Positions 1 through 7,194 of a stretch of 27,356 nucleotides of DNA are shown here, piece by piece. Position 1 is the stretch's first letter, and the number at the start of each line of letters is the position of its first letter. The stretch is from an uncultured Nocardiaceae bacterium (GTDB taxonomy: Bacteria > Actinomycetota > Actinomycetes > Mycobacteriales > Mycobacteriaceae), in assembly GCA_936936565.1 (NCBI GenBank), contig CAKZIX010000166.1, forward strand, positions 1-27,356, given 5' to 3'. The position numbers were made by a program, and so were the translations under genes. The notes under the pieces were generated by a model, which was given only the letters and a program-made list of their open reading frames with translations, ran no database searches and was not told the origin of the DNA.

Positions 1-126
1 CGGCGCACCAACCGTCGCTGGAACCCGAACATTCAGACCGTTCGTGCTCAGGTTGCACCGGGTAACACCCGCCGCCTGAACGTGTGCACCTCCTGCCTGA
101 AGGCAGGCAAGGTCGTACGCGGCTGA
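1..126 (+). CDS. rpmB: 50S ribosomal protein L28, C-terminal part (cut by window start)
   Basis: The frame opens at base 1 without a start codon and ends at TGA 124-126, giving the last 41 residues of ribosomal protein L28, a component of the large ribosomal subunit. Recognisable stretches are RRTNRRWNPNIQTVR and the C-terminal CTSCLKAGKVVRG, typical of actinobacterial L28. The N-terminal third, including any CxxC zinc motif, lies outside the window. A GC-rich hairpin follows 16 nt after the stop. The family call is firm; which L28 paralogue this is cannot be told from the fragment. Confidence 0.93.
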   Translation, partial: RRTNRRWNPNIQTVRAQVAPGNTRRLNVCTSCLKAGKVVRG

Positions 127-142
127 AGCAAACCCTGAGTCT

Positions 143-172
143 GCCCCGGCGTCACGGCGCCGGGGCATTCTT
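143..172 (+). terminator. rpmB terminator
   Basis: A perfect 9-bp stem (GCCCCGGCG at 143-151, CGCCGGGGC at 158-166) with a 6-nt loop is followed by ATTCTT. It lies 16 nt after the rpmB stop and immediately before the next start codon at 178, so it separates rpmB from the acetyltransferase-crotonase gene. Confidence 0.75.
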
Positions 173-177
173 GTGTC

Positions 178-1464
178 ATGACCGGCTGGCACATTGTCGC
201 GCTGACTCCCGAACTCTGCGCCGACCTGGCCGAATGCCACGTCGCCTGCTGGCGTGAGGCCTATCGCGGAATCGTCTACGACGCGGTGTTGGACGCACTC
301 GATGTCGGGCAGTGCACCCGCATGTGGCGAGAGCGCCTCGCAGGACCGGCCCGCGCGCACGTCGCCGTGGCCGATGGCGGGGTGATCGGCTTCGCGTTCG
401 CCGGGCCGGTCGCCGCGGACGACGTGCAGACCCAGCTGTACGCGCTCTATGTGCGGCGCGCGTTTCACGGTACGGGCGTCGCCGACGCATTGCTCGGCGC
501 TGCGATAGGAACCGCCGCGTGCCGGCTCTGGGTATTCGAGACCAACACGCGCGCGCACGCCTTCTACCGCAGACATGGGTTCGAGCTCGACGGCAGCCGC
601 CAGCGCGAGGGCTTCAGCGCCATCTTCGAGGTCCGGATGTGTCGTTCGGCACAGGTCCCGGCCGAAACCCGCGGCGGCGGTACGCGATACGGTGCAGCCA
701 TGACCGAATACGTCTCCGTGGAGGAAGGCGTTCTCACGATCGTCATCTCCACCGCAGCCAACGGCACCGCGCTCGACTTCGACGGGATCCGGGCCGGCAC
801 CGCCGCACTCGCGCAGCTCGATCCGGCCGTCGGCGCAATCGTGGTCGCCGGTGCAGGCAAGAACTTCTCGGCGGGCGGCAACGTGCGCGATTTCGCCGCC
901 GAGTCCGACCGCGGCGCCACGCTGCGCACGCTCGCCGACGATCTGCACGCCTTCACGCTCGCGTTGCAGGCCGCACCGGTGCCCGTCGTGCTGGGCGCGC
1001 AGGGCTGGGCGGCCGGTGCCGGCATGAGCATGGTGTGCCTGGCCGACATCGCCATCGGCGGTCCCGCCACCCGGCTGCGCGCGGCCTACCCCGGCATCGG
1101 ATTCACCCCGGACGGCGGCATGACGTGGTCGCTGCCGCGGATCGTCGGGATTTCGCGGGCCCGCGAGATCATCCTCACCAATGCCGTCGTCGAGGCGCAG
1201 GAGGCAGTCCGGCTGGGCATCCTGAGCCGGCTCGTCGAGCGTGACGAAGATGTCCCCGCCGAAGCAGTGCGGATTGCGCGCGAGCTGGCGAAGGGGCCGC
1301 GCGGCGCCTATGCCGCCACCCGAGAGTTGTTTACGCACAGCGCCACTCGCACTCTGGCCGAACAGCTCGAGGCGGAGGCGGTAGCCATCTCGGCGGCCGC
1401 CGACAGCGCCGACGGCCGCGAGGGCGTGGACGCGTTCCTGGCCAAGCGCCAGCCCGCGTTCTAG
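178..1464 (+). CDS. GNAT acetyltransferase fused in frame to a PaaG-like enoyl-CoA hydratase/isomerase
   Basis: One uninterrupted 428-residue frame covers two domains. Residues 1-155 are a GNAT N-acetyltransferase: the acetyl-CoA loop is RAFHGTGVADALL (about 94-106), followed by the usual late FYRRHGFE segment (129-136). Residues 175-428 are a full-length crotonase: the oxyanion-hole segments are FSAGGN (about 230-235) and AAGAGM (about 278-283). An Asp (D312, in TPDGGMTW) stands where crotonases usually carry the catalytic Glu, as in PaaG-type isomerases of phenylacetate degradation. The acyl-CoA substrate and the acetyl acceptor are unknown. The roughly 20-residue linker is low-complexity. 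ATG 700 (M175) is exactly where a free-standing crotonase would begin and has a leaderless-type promoter box before it, so two products may be made. ATG 178 was chosen because it lies directly after the rpmB terminator; no clear ribosome binding site is visible. The domain calls are firm, the fusion is not. Confidence 0.8.
   Translation: MTGWHIVALTPELCADLAECHVACWREAYRGIVYDAVLDALDVGQCTRMWRERLAGPARAHVAVADGGVIGFAFAGPVAADDVQTQLYALYVRRAFHGTGVADALLGAAIGTAACRLWVFETNTRAHAFYRRHGFELDGSRQREGFSAIFEVRMCRSAQVPAETRGGGTRYGAAMTEYVSVEEGVLTIVISTAANGTALDFDGIRAGTAALAQLDPAVGAIVVAGAGKNFSAGGNVRDFAAESDRGATLRTLADDLHAFTLALQAAPVPVVLGAQGWAAGAGMSMVCLADIAIGGPATRLRAAYPGIGFTPDGGMTWSLPRIVGISRAREIILTNAVVEAQEAVRLGILSRLVERDEDVPAEAVRIARELAKGPRGAYAATRELFTHSATRTLAEQLEAEAVAISAAADSADGREGVDAFLAKRQPAF
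688..699 (+). promoter_or_regulatory. Possible internal leaderless promoter for the crotonase domain
   Basis: TACGGT (688-693) matches the actinobacterial -10 consensus TANNNT and ends 6 nt before ATG 700. That is the spacing seen at leaderless genes, where transcription starts on the start codon. No Shine-Dalgarno sequence precedes the ATG. I infer that the crotonase may be expressed alone; the box is short and could be chance. Confidence 0.35.
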
Positions 1465-1500
1465 CGCGGAGCCTGCCGAGCGCGCCAACGAGCACCGGTC

Positions 1501-1540
1501 GGTTCCGATGTACGAAGGAACGGCAGCGTACATCGGAACC
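1501..1540. repeat. Perfect 14-bp inverted repeat between convergent genes
   Basis: Arms GGTTCCGATGTACG (1501-1514) and CGTACATCGGAACC (1527-1540) are perfectly complementary around a 12-nt loop. It lies between the crotonase stop (1464) and the ung stop (1544). There is no T-tract on either side, so it is either a non-canonical bidirectional terminator or a copy of a small palindromic repeat family. Its long, AT-containing arms differ from the GC-only terminator stems elsewhere in the window. Confidence 0.7.
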
Positions 1541-1543
1541 GGC

Positions 1544-2215
1544 TCAGGGAAGGCGCCAGTTCACGGGCTCGGCGCCGAGTTCGTCGAGCAGCTCGTTGGC
1601 TCGCGAGAACGGCCGCGATCCGAAGAATCCGCGTGACGCCGACAGCGGCGACGGGTGCGCCGATTCGATGTAGGGCACGTCGCCGAGCATCGGCTTCAGG
1701 GTGGCCGCATCGCGGCCCCACAGGATGGCCACGAGCGGCTCGGATCGATCGACCAGCGCCCGGATGGCCTGTTCGGTCACCGCTTCCCAGCCCTTTCCGC
1801 GATGCGAGGCAGGCTGACCGGGTGCGACGGTGAGCACCCGGTTCAGCATCAGCACGCCGGCCTGCGCCCAGGCCGTCAGGTCGCCCGTGGCGGGACGTTC
1901 GTAGCCGAGATCCTTGCCGTACTCGGCGAAGATGTTCTCCAGGCTGCGCGGCAGCGGGCGCACGTCCGGCGCCACCGAAAAGCTCAGTCCCACCGCATGT
2001 CCCGGCGTCGGATAGGGATCCTGTCCGACGATCAGCACCCGCACGTCGGCAAACGGCTGGGTGAATGCGCGCAACACGTTCGCACCGGCGGGCAGGTACC
2101 CGCGCCCCGCCGCGTTCTCCGCGCGCAGGAACTCCCCCATCGCGGCGATGTTGTCGGCGACCGGCTCGAGTGCGCGCGCCCATCCCGGGTCCACGATGCT
2201 GCGAAAGTCAGGCAC
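1544..2215 (-). CDS. ung: Uracil-DNA glycosylase, family 1
   Basis: The enzyme excises uracil from DNA to start base-excision repair. The 223-residue product carries the water-activating loop GQDPYPTPGHA (catalytic Asp about residue 66), LLNRVLTV-like core strands (here LMLNRVLTV), and the minor-groove intercalation loop HPSPLSASRGFFGS (His about 187). It ends in the typical NWRLP. I chose GTG 2215 because AAGGTGG (2222-2228, minus strand) lies 6 nt upstream and the length then matches mycobacterial Ung. A TTG at 2287 would add 24 residues without homologue support. It follows thiL on the same strand (133-nt gap), as in M. tuberculosis Rv2977c-Rv2976c. Confidence 0.95.
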   Translation of the reverse strand: MPDFRSIVDPGWARALEPVADNIAAMGEFLRAENAAGRGYLPAGANVLRAFTQPFADVRVLIVGQDPYPTPGHAVGLSFSVAPDVRPLPRSLENIFAEYGKDLGYERPATGDLTAWAQAGVLMLNRVLTVAPGQPASHRGKGWEAVTEQAIRALVDRSEPLVAILWGRDAATLKPMLGDVPYIESAHPSPLSASRGFFGSRPFSRANELLDELGAEPVNWRLP

Positions 2216-2262
2216 GGCTAGCCACCTTAAACGCCTGGGCTCGATCTCGGTGGCGGTGCAGC

Positions 2263-2337
2263 GGGACTGAGCGACCAGTTTCGACAATTTCGTGGCCGAA
2301 TGTGCCCGCTGAACGCCGAAAGTGGACGCTCAGTCCC
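2263..2337. repeat. 75-bp palindromic (MITE-like) element between thiL and ung
   Basis: GGGACTGAGCG (2263-2273) and its exact reverse complement CGCTCAGTCCC (2327-2337) bound a 53-nt interior. Past one mismatch, three more base pairs form (CCA with TGG). The element lies entirely within the thiL-ung gap and just upstream of the ung ribosome binding site. It has no coding capacity. The perfect 11-bp ends around a defined unit suggest a small mobile or dispersed palindromic repeat, or a large RNA fold in the thiL-ung transcript. Copy number elsewhere is unknown. Confidence 0.55.
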
Positions 2338-2348
2338 ATCGATCCACG

Positions 2349-3323
2349 TCAGAACGATGTCCAGCCGGTTGCGCCCTGCCAGGCGCCACCGTCAACCGTG
2401 ACACCGGAACCTGTTGCGACACTTCCGATTACCCGCCAGCCGTCGGGTATCACGCCGGGGAAGGTGGCCAGCAGCGCATGATCCTCGCCGCCGGTGAGCA
2501 CCCACCCCAACCACCCGTCTCCGGCGGCGGCAAGTTCCGGATCGCCCAGCGCTGCGGAATCGATGTCGACCGCGACGCCGGATGCGGTGGCCAGATGTCC
2601 GGCATCGGAAAGCAGGCCGTCCGACACGTCGGTCATCGCGGTGGCGCCGGCGGCCGCGGCCTGCGGTCCCGCGGCATACGGCGGTCGCGGTGCCAGGTGC
2701 GCGGAGACGAACGGGCTTGCGACACCGGCCCGCAACGCGGCGTAGCCGGCCGCGGACGGCCCGACGCGACCGGCGAGGGCGAGCGCGTCACCCGGCCGGG
2801 CGCCCGAGCGCAGAACCGGTGCCCGGCCGTCCAGATCGCCGAACGCCGTCACCGAGATCACCAGTGTGTCGGCGCGCACCAGATCGCCGCCGACGATGGC
2901 GCCGCCGCATCGTGCGACCTCGTCCCACATGCCCGCGTCGAGTTCGTCGAGCCATCGCACCGGCGTATCCGCCGGACAGCCGAGTGCGACTACGAAAGCC
3001 GTTGCGCGCGCGCCCATTGCGGCGATATCGGCGCCGTTCTGCGCAATTGCCTTGTGCCCGACATCTTTCGGAGACGACCAGTCGAGCCGAAAGTGCCTGT
3101 CCTGCACCAGCATGTCGGTGCTGACGACGAATCGCCCGTCGGGGGCGCGCAACACCGCGGCGTCGTCGCCGTTGCCGACGACGGCGTCTGCCGGTGCCGG
3201 GCGGGCGCCGGTGAGCCGCGCGATGAGGCCGAACTCGCCGATGTCGGCGACGGTGGGTGCTGGTGAGTCCTGAATGTCGGCAAACCTCCTGCGATAATTG
3301 CCGACAATAGTTTGTCGCGGCAT
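2349..3323 (-). CDS. thiL: Thiamine-monophosphate kinase
   Basis: ThiL phosphorylates thiamine monophosphate to thiamine diphosphate, the active cofactor, and belongs to the PurM/ThiL fold. Visible motifs are the nucleotide/metal segments GNGDDAAVL and STDMLVQDRHFRLDW in the N-terminal half, AIVGGDLVR in the middle, and MTDVSDGLLSDAGHL then LTGGEDHALLATF in the C-terminal half; it ends GWTSF. The ATG at 3323 gives 324 residues, but the first 16 look non-native. A strong AGGAGG (3285-3290, minus strand) lies 9 nt before an in-frame ATT at 3275, which would give an N-terminus like that of mycobacterial ThiL. The true start is therefore uncertain; function is not in doubt. It is divergent from the Lrp-domain gene and upstream of ung. 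Confidence 0.92.
   Translation of the reverse strand: MPRQTIVGNYRRRFADIQDSPAPTVADIGEFGLIARLTGARPAPADAVVGNGDDAAVLRAPDGRFVVSTDMLVQDRHFRLDWSSPKDVGHKAIAQNGADIAAMGARATAFVVALGCPADTPVRWLDELDAGMWDEVARCGGAIVGGDLVRADTLVISVTAFGDLDGRAPVLRSGARPGDALALAGRVGPSAAGYAALRAGVASPFVSAHLAPRPPYAAGPQAAAAGATAMTDVSDGLLSDAGHLATASGVAVDIDSAALGDPELAAAGDGWLGWVLTGGEDHALLATFPGVIPDGWRVIGSVATGSGVTVDGGAWQGATGWTSF
3290..3317. promoter_or_regulatory. Overlapping divergent promoter region of thiL and the Lrp-domain gene
   Basis: On the plus strand an extended -10 box, TGC plus GATAAT (3290-3298), fits transcription from about 3305 toward the Lrp-domain gene. A dyad, CGACAA (3302-3307) and TTGTCG (3312-3317) separated by 4 nt, overlaps the expected start sites and could be an operator. 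On the minus strand this same block must hold the thiL promoter. If thiL transcription begins inside it, the ATG at 3323 would lie outside the mRNA. Confidence 0.45.
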
Positions 3324-3335
3324 CGGGAGAAGTCA

Positions 3336-3563
3336 TTGGCGGATGCGTTCATTCTGGTCCAAACCGTCGTCGGTAAGGCCGGCCACGTCGCCGGGGCGAT
3401 CGCCGCGCTGGGCGACGTGACGACGGCCGAGGAGGTCCTCGGCCCCTACGACGTCGTCGTGCGCGCCACCAGCGCCTCCGATGCGGACCTGGCCGCCACC
3501 ATCGCTCAGATACAGCAGGTCGCGGGCATCACCCGCACGGTGACCTGCCACGTCCCGGCATGA
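3336..3563 (+). CDS. Stand-alone Lrp/AsnC ligand-binding (RAM) domain protein
   Basis: The 75-residue product is a single alpha-beta RAM domain as found C-terminally in Lrp/AsnC regulators (AFILVQTVVGKAGHVA..., with YDVVV and ending TRTVTCHVPA). There is no helix-turn-helix, so it cannot bind DNA by itself. Such lone domains usually form ring-like oligomers and may sense small molecules or modulate true Lrp proteins; the ligand is unknown. TTG 3336 was chosen because GGGAGA lies 6 nt upstream; an upstream TTG at 3312 has no such support. Its stop overlaps the next ATG (ATGA), implying translational coupling. Confidence 0.88.
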   Translation: MADAFILVQTVVGKAGHVAGAIAALGDVTTAEEVLGPYDVVVRATSASDADLAATIAQIQQVAGITRTVTCHVPA

Positions 3564-4108
3564 GCGGGCACACCGCAGCCGACGAGCCGCAGGCTTCCAC
3601 GGCCGTCCGGATCGTCACGCTTGTGCTGCCGATTCTCGCGGTGCTCGGCGTGCTGATCGCAGCGTTCGTCTACACCCGCAATCCGGCGCTCGAGCCGGTC
3701 GGGCTCGGTCCGGTACCGGCGCCAAAGGCGCAGAGCGCTGCGTGCACGTCGTTGCGAACCGCGCTGCCCGCCGATCTCGGCGACTACCGCAGCGCGCAAC
3801 TGCGCGATCCGGCACCCGCGGGCGCGCAGGCGTGGCGCCGCCCCGACGGCGGCGAACCTGTGGTGTTGCGCTGCGGCGTCGAACGTCCGCTGGACTTCGT
3901 CGTCGGTGCCGGGCTGCAACAGATCGACTCCGTACAGTGGTTCCAGGCCACCGGCGACGGGCTGAGCACCTGGTATGCGGTCGACCGTGGCGTCTACGTC
4001 GCGCTCACGCTGCCCGACGATTCCGGCCCGACACCGCTGCAGGACGTCGGAGCCGCGATCGCGAAATCGATGCCCGCGCAGCCGCTGGACCCGGGCGCAG
4101 CGCGTTAG
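3560..4108 (+). CDS. DUF3515 family membrane-anchored protein (Rv2980-like)
   Basis: The 182-residue protein has a short basic-free N-terminus, one strong hydrophobic segment (about residues 17-40, VTLVLPILAVLGVLIAAFV) and an extracytoplasmic domain. Two Cys flank the central part (AACTSL about 62 and LRCGVE about 104) and could form a disulfide. The late WYAVDRGVYVALTLP is typical of the DUF3515 family. Function is unknown. It overlaps the Lrp-domain gene by 4 nt, and its TAG overlaps the ddlA TAA on the opposite strand, so the two genes meet tail to tail. The position between thiL and ddlA matches Rv2980. Confidence 0.88.
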   Translation: MSGHTAADEPQASTAVRIVTLVLPILAVLGVLIAAFVYTRNPALEPVGLGPVPAPKAQSAACTSLRTALPADLGDYRSAQLRDPAPAGAQAWRRPDGGEPVVLRCGVERPLDFVVGAGLQQIDSVQWFQATGDGLSTWYAVDRGVYVALTLPDDSGPTPLQDVGAAIAKSMPAQPLDPGAAR

Positions 4109-5241
4109 CGCAAACCCGTCCCGCGGGCGAGTGCGGTGTCGATCATCGTGGTGATCAGATCGGCGTAGTCGATACCCGAGGCTTCCCACATGCGCGGATA
4201 CATCGAGATCGAGGTGAATCCTGGCATCGTGTTGATCTCGTTGATCACCGGGCCGTTGTCGGTGATGAAGAAGTCGACGCGCGCCAGGCCTTGGCAGTCC
4301 AGCGCCCGGAAGGCCCGCACCGCGATCGCGCGGATCGATTCGGCGACGTCGTCGTCGAGCTTGGCGGGCACGTCGAATTCGACGACGTCGTCGAGGTACT
4401 TGCTGTCGAAGTCGTAGAACGTGTCGTGCGCTTCGGTTTCGGGCACCTTGATCTCGGCGACGACGCTGGCCTCGACGCGCCCGTCCGGGAACTCCAGCAC
4501 GCCGCATTCCACCTCGCGACCGAGAATCCCGGCTTCGACGATGACCTTCGGATCGTGCGCGCGCGCGGCGGCGACCGCGGCCTCGAAGTCCGCCCAGTCG
4601 GCCACCCGCGAGATGCCGATCGACGAGCCGCCGCGGGCGGGCTTGACGAACACCGGCAACCCCAGCTCGGCGCGCTGTTCGGCGGTCAGGGTGGCGGTGC
4701 CGGGCCGCAGCACGACCTGCCTGCCGATCGGCAAGCCCTCGGCGGCGAGCAGCTTCTTGGTGAATTCCTTGTCCATACCGGCGGCGCTGGCGAGCACGCC
4801 CGGTCCGACGTAGGGCACCCCGGCGAGTTCGAGCAGGCCCTGGACGGTGCCGTCTTCGCCGTAGGCACCGTGCAGGATCGGGAAGACGACGTCCACGCCG
4901 CCGAGCACGGCGCTGGAGGCCGCGGCATCGAGAGCGACCAGTGCACCCGAGCGTGTCGGGTCTGCGGTGAGCGCCAGTTCGGTACCTGTCTCGTCGACCG
5001 ACGGCAAGGCCCGATCGCGGATCGCCAGTGCGGCGGGATCGGTGGACGCCAGCACCCAGGTACCCGTGCGGCTGATGCCGATCGGCACCGCTTCGAACCG
5101 GGCCGGATCGAGGTGCCGCAGCACGCTGCCTGCGGAAACGCACGACACCGAGTGCTCATTGCTGCGTCCGCCGAACACCACGGCCACGCGGGTCCGGGGG
5201 TTGGCACGGGTGCTGCTGGTTGGCGCGTTCGGCTCGATCAC
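4105..5241 (-). CDS. ddlA: D-alanine--D-alanine ligase
   Basis: This ATP-grasp enzyme joins two D-alanines for the peptidoglycan stem peptide and is the target of D-cycloserine. In order, the 378-residue product shows VAVVFGGRSNEHSVS, HGAYGEDGTVQGLLEL, the ATP-grasp start GMDKEFTKKLL, FVKPARGGSSIGIS, and the C-terminal metal/phosphate segment ARVDFFITDNG then INEINTMPGFTSISMYP. The start is GTG 5241; GGAG sits unusually close to it, but the N-terminus matches the mycobacterial protein. It lies 16 nt downstream of gpsA on the same strand, so the two are probably one operon (as Rv2982c-Rv2981c). Confidence 0.96.
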   Translation of the reverse strand: MIEPNAPTSSTRANPRTRVAVVFGGRSNEHSVSCVSAGSVLRHLDPARFEAVPIGISRTGTWVLASTDPAALAIRDRALPSVDETGTELALTADPTRSGALVALDAAASSAVLGGVDVVFPILHGAYGEDGTVQGLLELAGVPYVGPGVLASAAGMDKEFTKKLLAAEGLPIGRQVVLRPGTATLTAEQRAELGLPVFVKPARGGSSIGISRVADWADFEAAVAAARAHDPKVIVEAGILGREVECGVLEFPDGRVEASVVAEIKVPETEAHDTFYDFDSKYLDDVVEFDVPAKLDDDVAESIRAIAVRAFRALDCQGLARVDFFITDNGPVINEINTMPGFTSISMYPRMWEASGIDYADLITTMIDTALARGTGLR

Positions 5242-5257
5242 GCTCCAAACCGTACCG

Positions 5258-6256
5258 TTACTCCGGCTTGGTGCGACGCCCCAGCAAACCCCGAATCATT
5301 TCCGGAACCGTCATGCCCTCGTGGCACACGAGGTGTACGGCCTCGGTGAGCGGCATTTCCACGTCGTAGCTGGCCGCCAGCGCGCGGATCGATGTGCACG
5401 ACTTCACACCCTCGGCGACCTGCCCTTTCGTCGCCTCCTGCGCGGCGTCCATCGACCCGCCCTCGCCGAGCACGTGCCCGAAGGACCGGTTGCGTGACAG
5501 CGGCGAGGTGCAGGTGGCGACGAGATCGCCGACGCCGGCCAGCCCCGACAGCGTGGTGGGCTTGGCCCCGACCGCGACGCCGAGCCGGATGATTTCGGCC
5601 AGCCCCCGGGTGATGATGCTGGCGATCGTGTTGTCGCCCAGACCGACACCCGAGGCCATCCCGCAGGCCAGCGCGATCACGTTCTTGCACGCGCCGCCGA
5701 TCTCGGCGCCGATCAGGTCGGAGTTCGTGTAGGGACGGAAATACTTTGTGGCACAGGCTTTCTGGACTTCGATAGCGCGTGCGGAGTCCGGGCAGGCGAT
5801 GACACTGGCGGCGGGCTGCTCGACGGCGATCTCGCGTGCGAGATTGGGCCCGGACAGCGCGGCGATGCGCGCCGCGTCCGCCCCGGTCACCTGGTTGATG
5901 ACCTGGCTCATGCGCAGCAGCGAATCCCGTTCGATGCCCTTGGCCAGGCTCAACAGCGTGGCCTTGGGGCCGATCAGATCGGTCCAGCGTTCGAGATTTT
6001 CGCGCAGCGACTGCGACGGCACCGCCAGCACCACGAGATCGGCGCCGTCGATCGCCGCACGCGGATCACTGGTCGCCCGAAGGGTTTCCGGCAGCGCGAC
6101 ACCCTGCAAGTAGTACGGATTCTCCCGTGTCGACGCGATCGTCTCCGCGACCTCCGCGCGGCGCGCCCAGATGATCACGTCCGTTCCCGCGTCGGCGAGC
6201 ACCTTGGCAAACGCCGTGCCCCACGAACCAGCACCGAGAACGACCGCCCGCGTCAT
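5258..6256 (-). CDS. gpsA: NAD(P)-dependent glycerol-3-phosphate dehydrogenase
   Basis: The enzyme reduces dihydroxyacetone phosphate to sn-glycerol-3-phosphate, the backbone of phospholipids. The 332-residue product has the Rossmann motif VLGAGSWGTAFA at the N-terminus, VVLAVPSQSLRENL, SLAKGIE, SGPNLAREIA and the substrate-binding lysine region EIGGACKNVIALACG, followed by GDLVATCTSPLSRNRSFG. ATG 6256 is preferred over GTG 6262 because AGGGTG lies 5 nt upstream of it. This start is 55 bp from the divergent fbiD start. It precedes ddlA in the same transcript. In M. tuberculosis this locus is gpdA2. Confidence 0.95.
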   Translation of the reverse strand: MTRAVVLGAGSWGTAFAKVLADAGTDVIIWARRAEVAETIASTRENPYYLQGVALPETLRATSDPRAAIDGADLVVLAVPSQSLRENLERWTDLIGPKATLLSLAKGIERDSLLRMSQVINQVTGADAARIAALSGPNLAREIAVEQPAASVIACPDSARAIEVQKACATKYFRPYTNSDLIGAEIGGACKNVIALACGMASGVGLGDNTIASIITRGLAEIIRLGVAVGAKPTTLSGLAGVGDLVATCTSPLSRNRSFGHVLGEGGSMDAAQEATKGQVAEGVKSCTSIRALAASYDVEMPLTEAVHLVCHEGMTVPEMIRGLLGRRTKPE

Positions 6257-6311
6257 GCGCACACCCTAGCGCGCGGTGCAGCAGGCGGTTGGATGCTTTC
6301 CGTGCGGCAGT

Positions 6312-6956
6312 ATGGACCACATGCAATCGGTGCATGTCGTGGTCGCCGTCAAGGAGTTGGCGCGCGCGAAGAGCCGACTCGAGATCGTGCCCGACAGGTG
6401 TCGGGGCCGGTTGGTGCTCGCCATGCTCACCGACACGCTGGCCGCGGCCTGCCGCGCCGCCGCCGTCACGGGCGCCACGGTGGTCACCCCGGACGCCGAC
6501 GTGGCCGCCGCGGCGAGCGGCCTCGCCGCGATCGTCGACGATCCGGGTACTGGGCTGAACGCCGCTCTCGCCCACGGTGCGCGGCGGGTGCGTGAGCTCC
6601 ACGGCGAGGTCGCCGTACTGGCCCTGCAAGCAGATCTGCCCGCCCTGCGTGCGGACGAGCTGGACGCGTTCGTCGCCGATGCGCCGGCGAACGTCCGCTC
6701 GCTCGTCGTCGATCATCACGGCGCCGGCACGACGGCGCTGCTGGCCCCGGCCGGGGTCGATCTGGATCCGCGCTTCGGCATCGATTCCGCGCGCCGGCAC
6801 ATCGAATCCGGTGCCATCGCGCTTGTCGGCAATTGGCCGGGGCTGCGTGTCGATGTCGACACTCGCGGCGATTATCACCGTGCGCGCGAGCTGGGAGTTG
6901 GCGCCGCGACCCGCAGTGTGATGGGTGAAGTCCACCCACTGCTGCGTCACTGCTGA
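6312..6956 (+). CDS. fbiD: Phosphoenolpyruvate guanylyltransferase of F420 biosynthesis (CofC/FbiD)
   Basis: FbiD activates phosphoenolpyruvate with GTP to form the lactyl-type precursor that FbiA joins to Fo, committing it to cofactor F420. The protein is a small nucleotidyltransferase: VVVAVKELARAKSRL near the N-terminus (nucleotide-binding P-loop-like segment with the conserved Lys), VLALQADLPAL (metal-binding Asp) in the middle, and GAGTTALLAP then DPRFG late. Length and position next to ppk match Rv2983. Two ATG codons, 6312 and 6321, are equally plausible and neither has a strong ribosome binding site. The window also encodes a probable F420 user at 14006-14512. Confidence 0.9.
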   Translation: MDHMQSVHVVVAVKELARAKSRLEIVPDRCRGRLVLAMLTDTLAAACRAAAVTGATVVTPDADVAAAASGLAAIVDDPGTGLNAALAHGARRVRELHGEVAVLALQADLPALRADELDAFVADAPANVRSLVVDHHGAGTTALLAPAGVDLDPRFGIDSARRHIESGAIALVGNWPGLRVDVDTRGDYHRARELGVGAATRSVMGEVHPLLRHC

Positions 6957-6976
6957 ACCGCACGGAAGCTGAGTTC

Positions 6977-6991
6977 CATTGTCCGACAATG
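6977..6991. promoter_or_regulatory. 15-bp dyad upstream of ppk
   Basis: CATTGTC and GACAATG (6977-6983 and 6985-6991) are exact inverted arms around one central base, 20 nt after the fbiD stop in the 238-bp fbiD-ppk gap. The compact dyad looks like a protein-binding site rather than a terminator. No regulator can be named. Apart from this and the -10 box at 7182, I see nothing in the gap. Confidence 0.35.
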
Positions 6992-7181
6992 TGTTGTTCG
7001 ACATCGGTCGACGCGTCGCCGCCGGGGTGCGACGGGTCCGGCGGGCACTTGCGGTGCCGTCGCAGGCCGCCCACGTGGCAGAGGTTGCTCTGCACGGTCC
7101 GATCCGGCCGGCTGCACCGGGAAGTGGCGAAAATCTAGTCACCGGTACCGCGGAGCCGGACACGCCGATCCGTAGCGGGGG

Positions 7182-7187
7182 CATAAT
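7182..7187 (+). promoter_or_regulatory. -10 box of ppk (leaderless start)
   Basis: CATAAT lies 7 nt before GTG 7195, the spacing expected if transcription starts on the start codon. It supports GTG 7195 as the ppk start. No convincing -35 box is visible. Confidence 0.55.
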
Positions 7188-7194
7188 CAACTAC

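Noticed and set aside
3506..5349. Very long Arg/Gly-rich frames on both strands over DUF3515 and ddlA
   Set aside because: They are frame shadows of well-supported genes in high-GC DNA, with compositions typical of out-of-frame translation.
6979..7194. 72-residue N-terminal extension of polyphosphate kinase
   Set aside because: Its TTG start has no ribosome binding site, the sequence resembles no PPK leader, and the leaderless promoter box supports GTG 7195.
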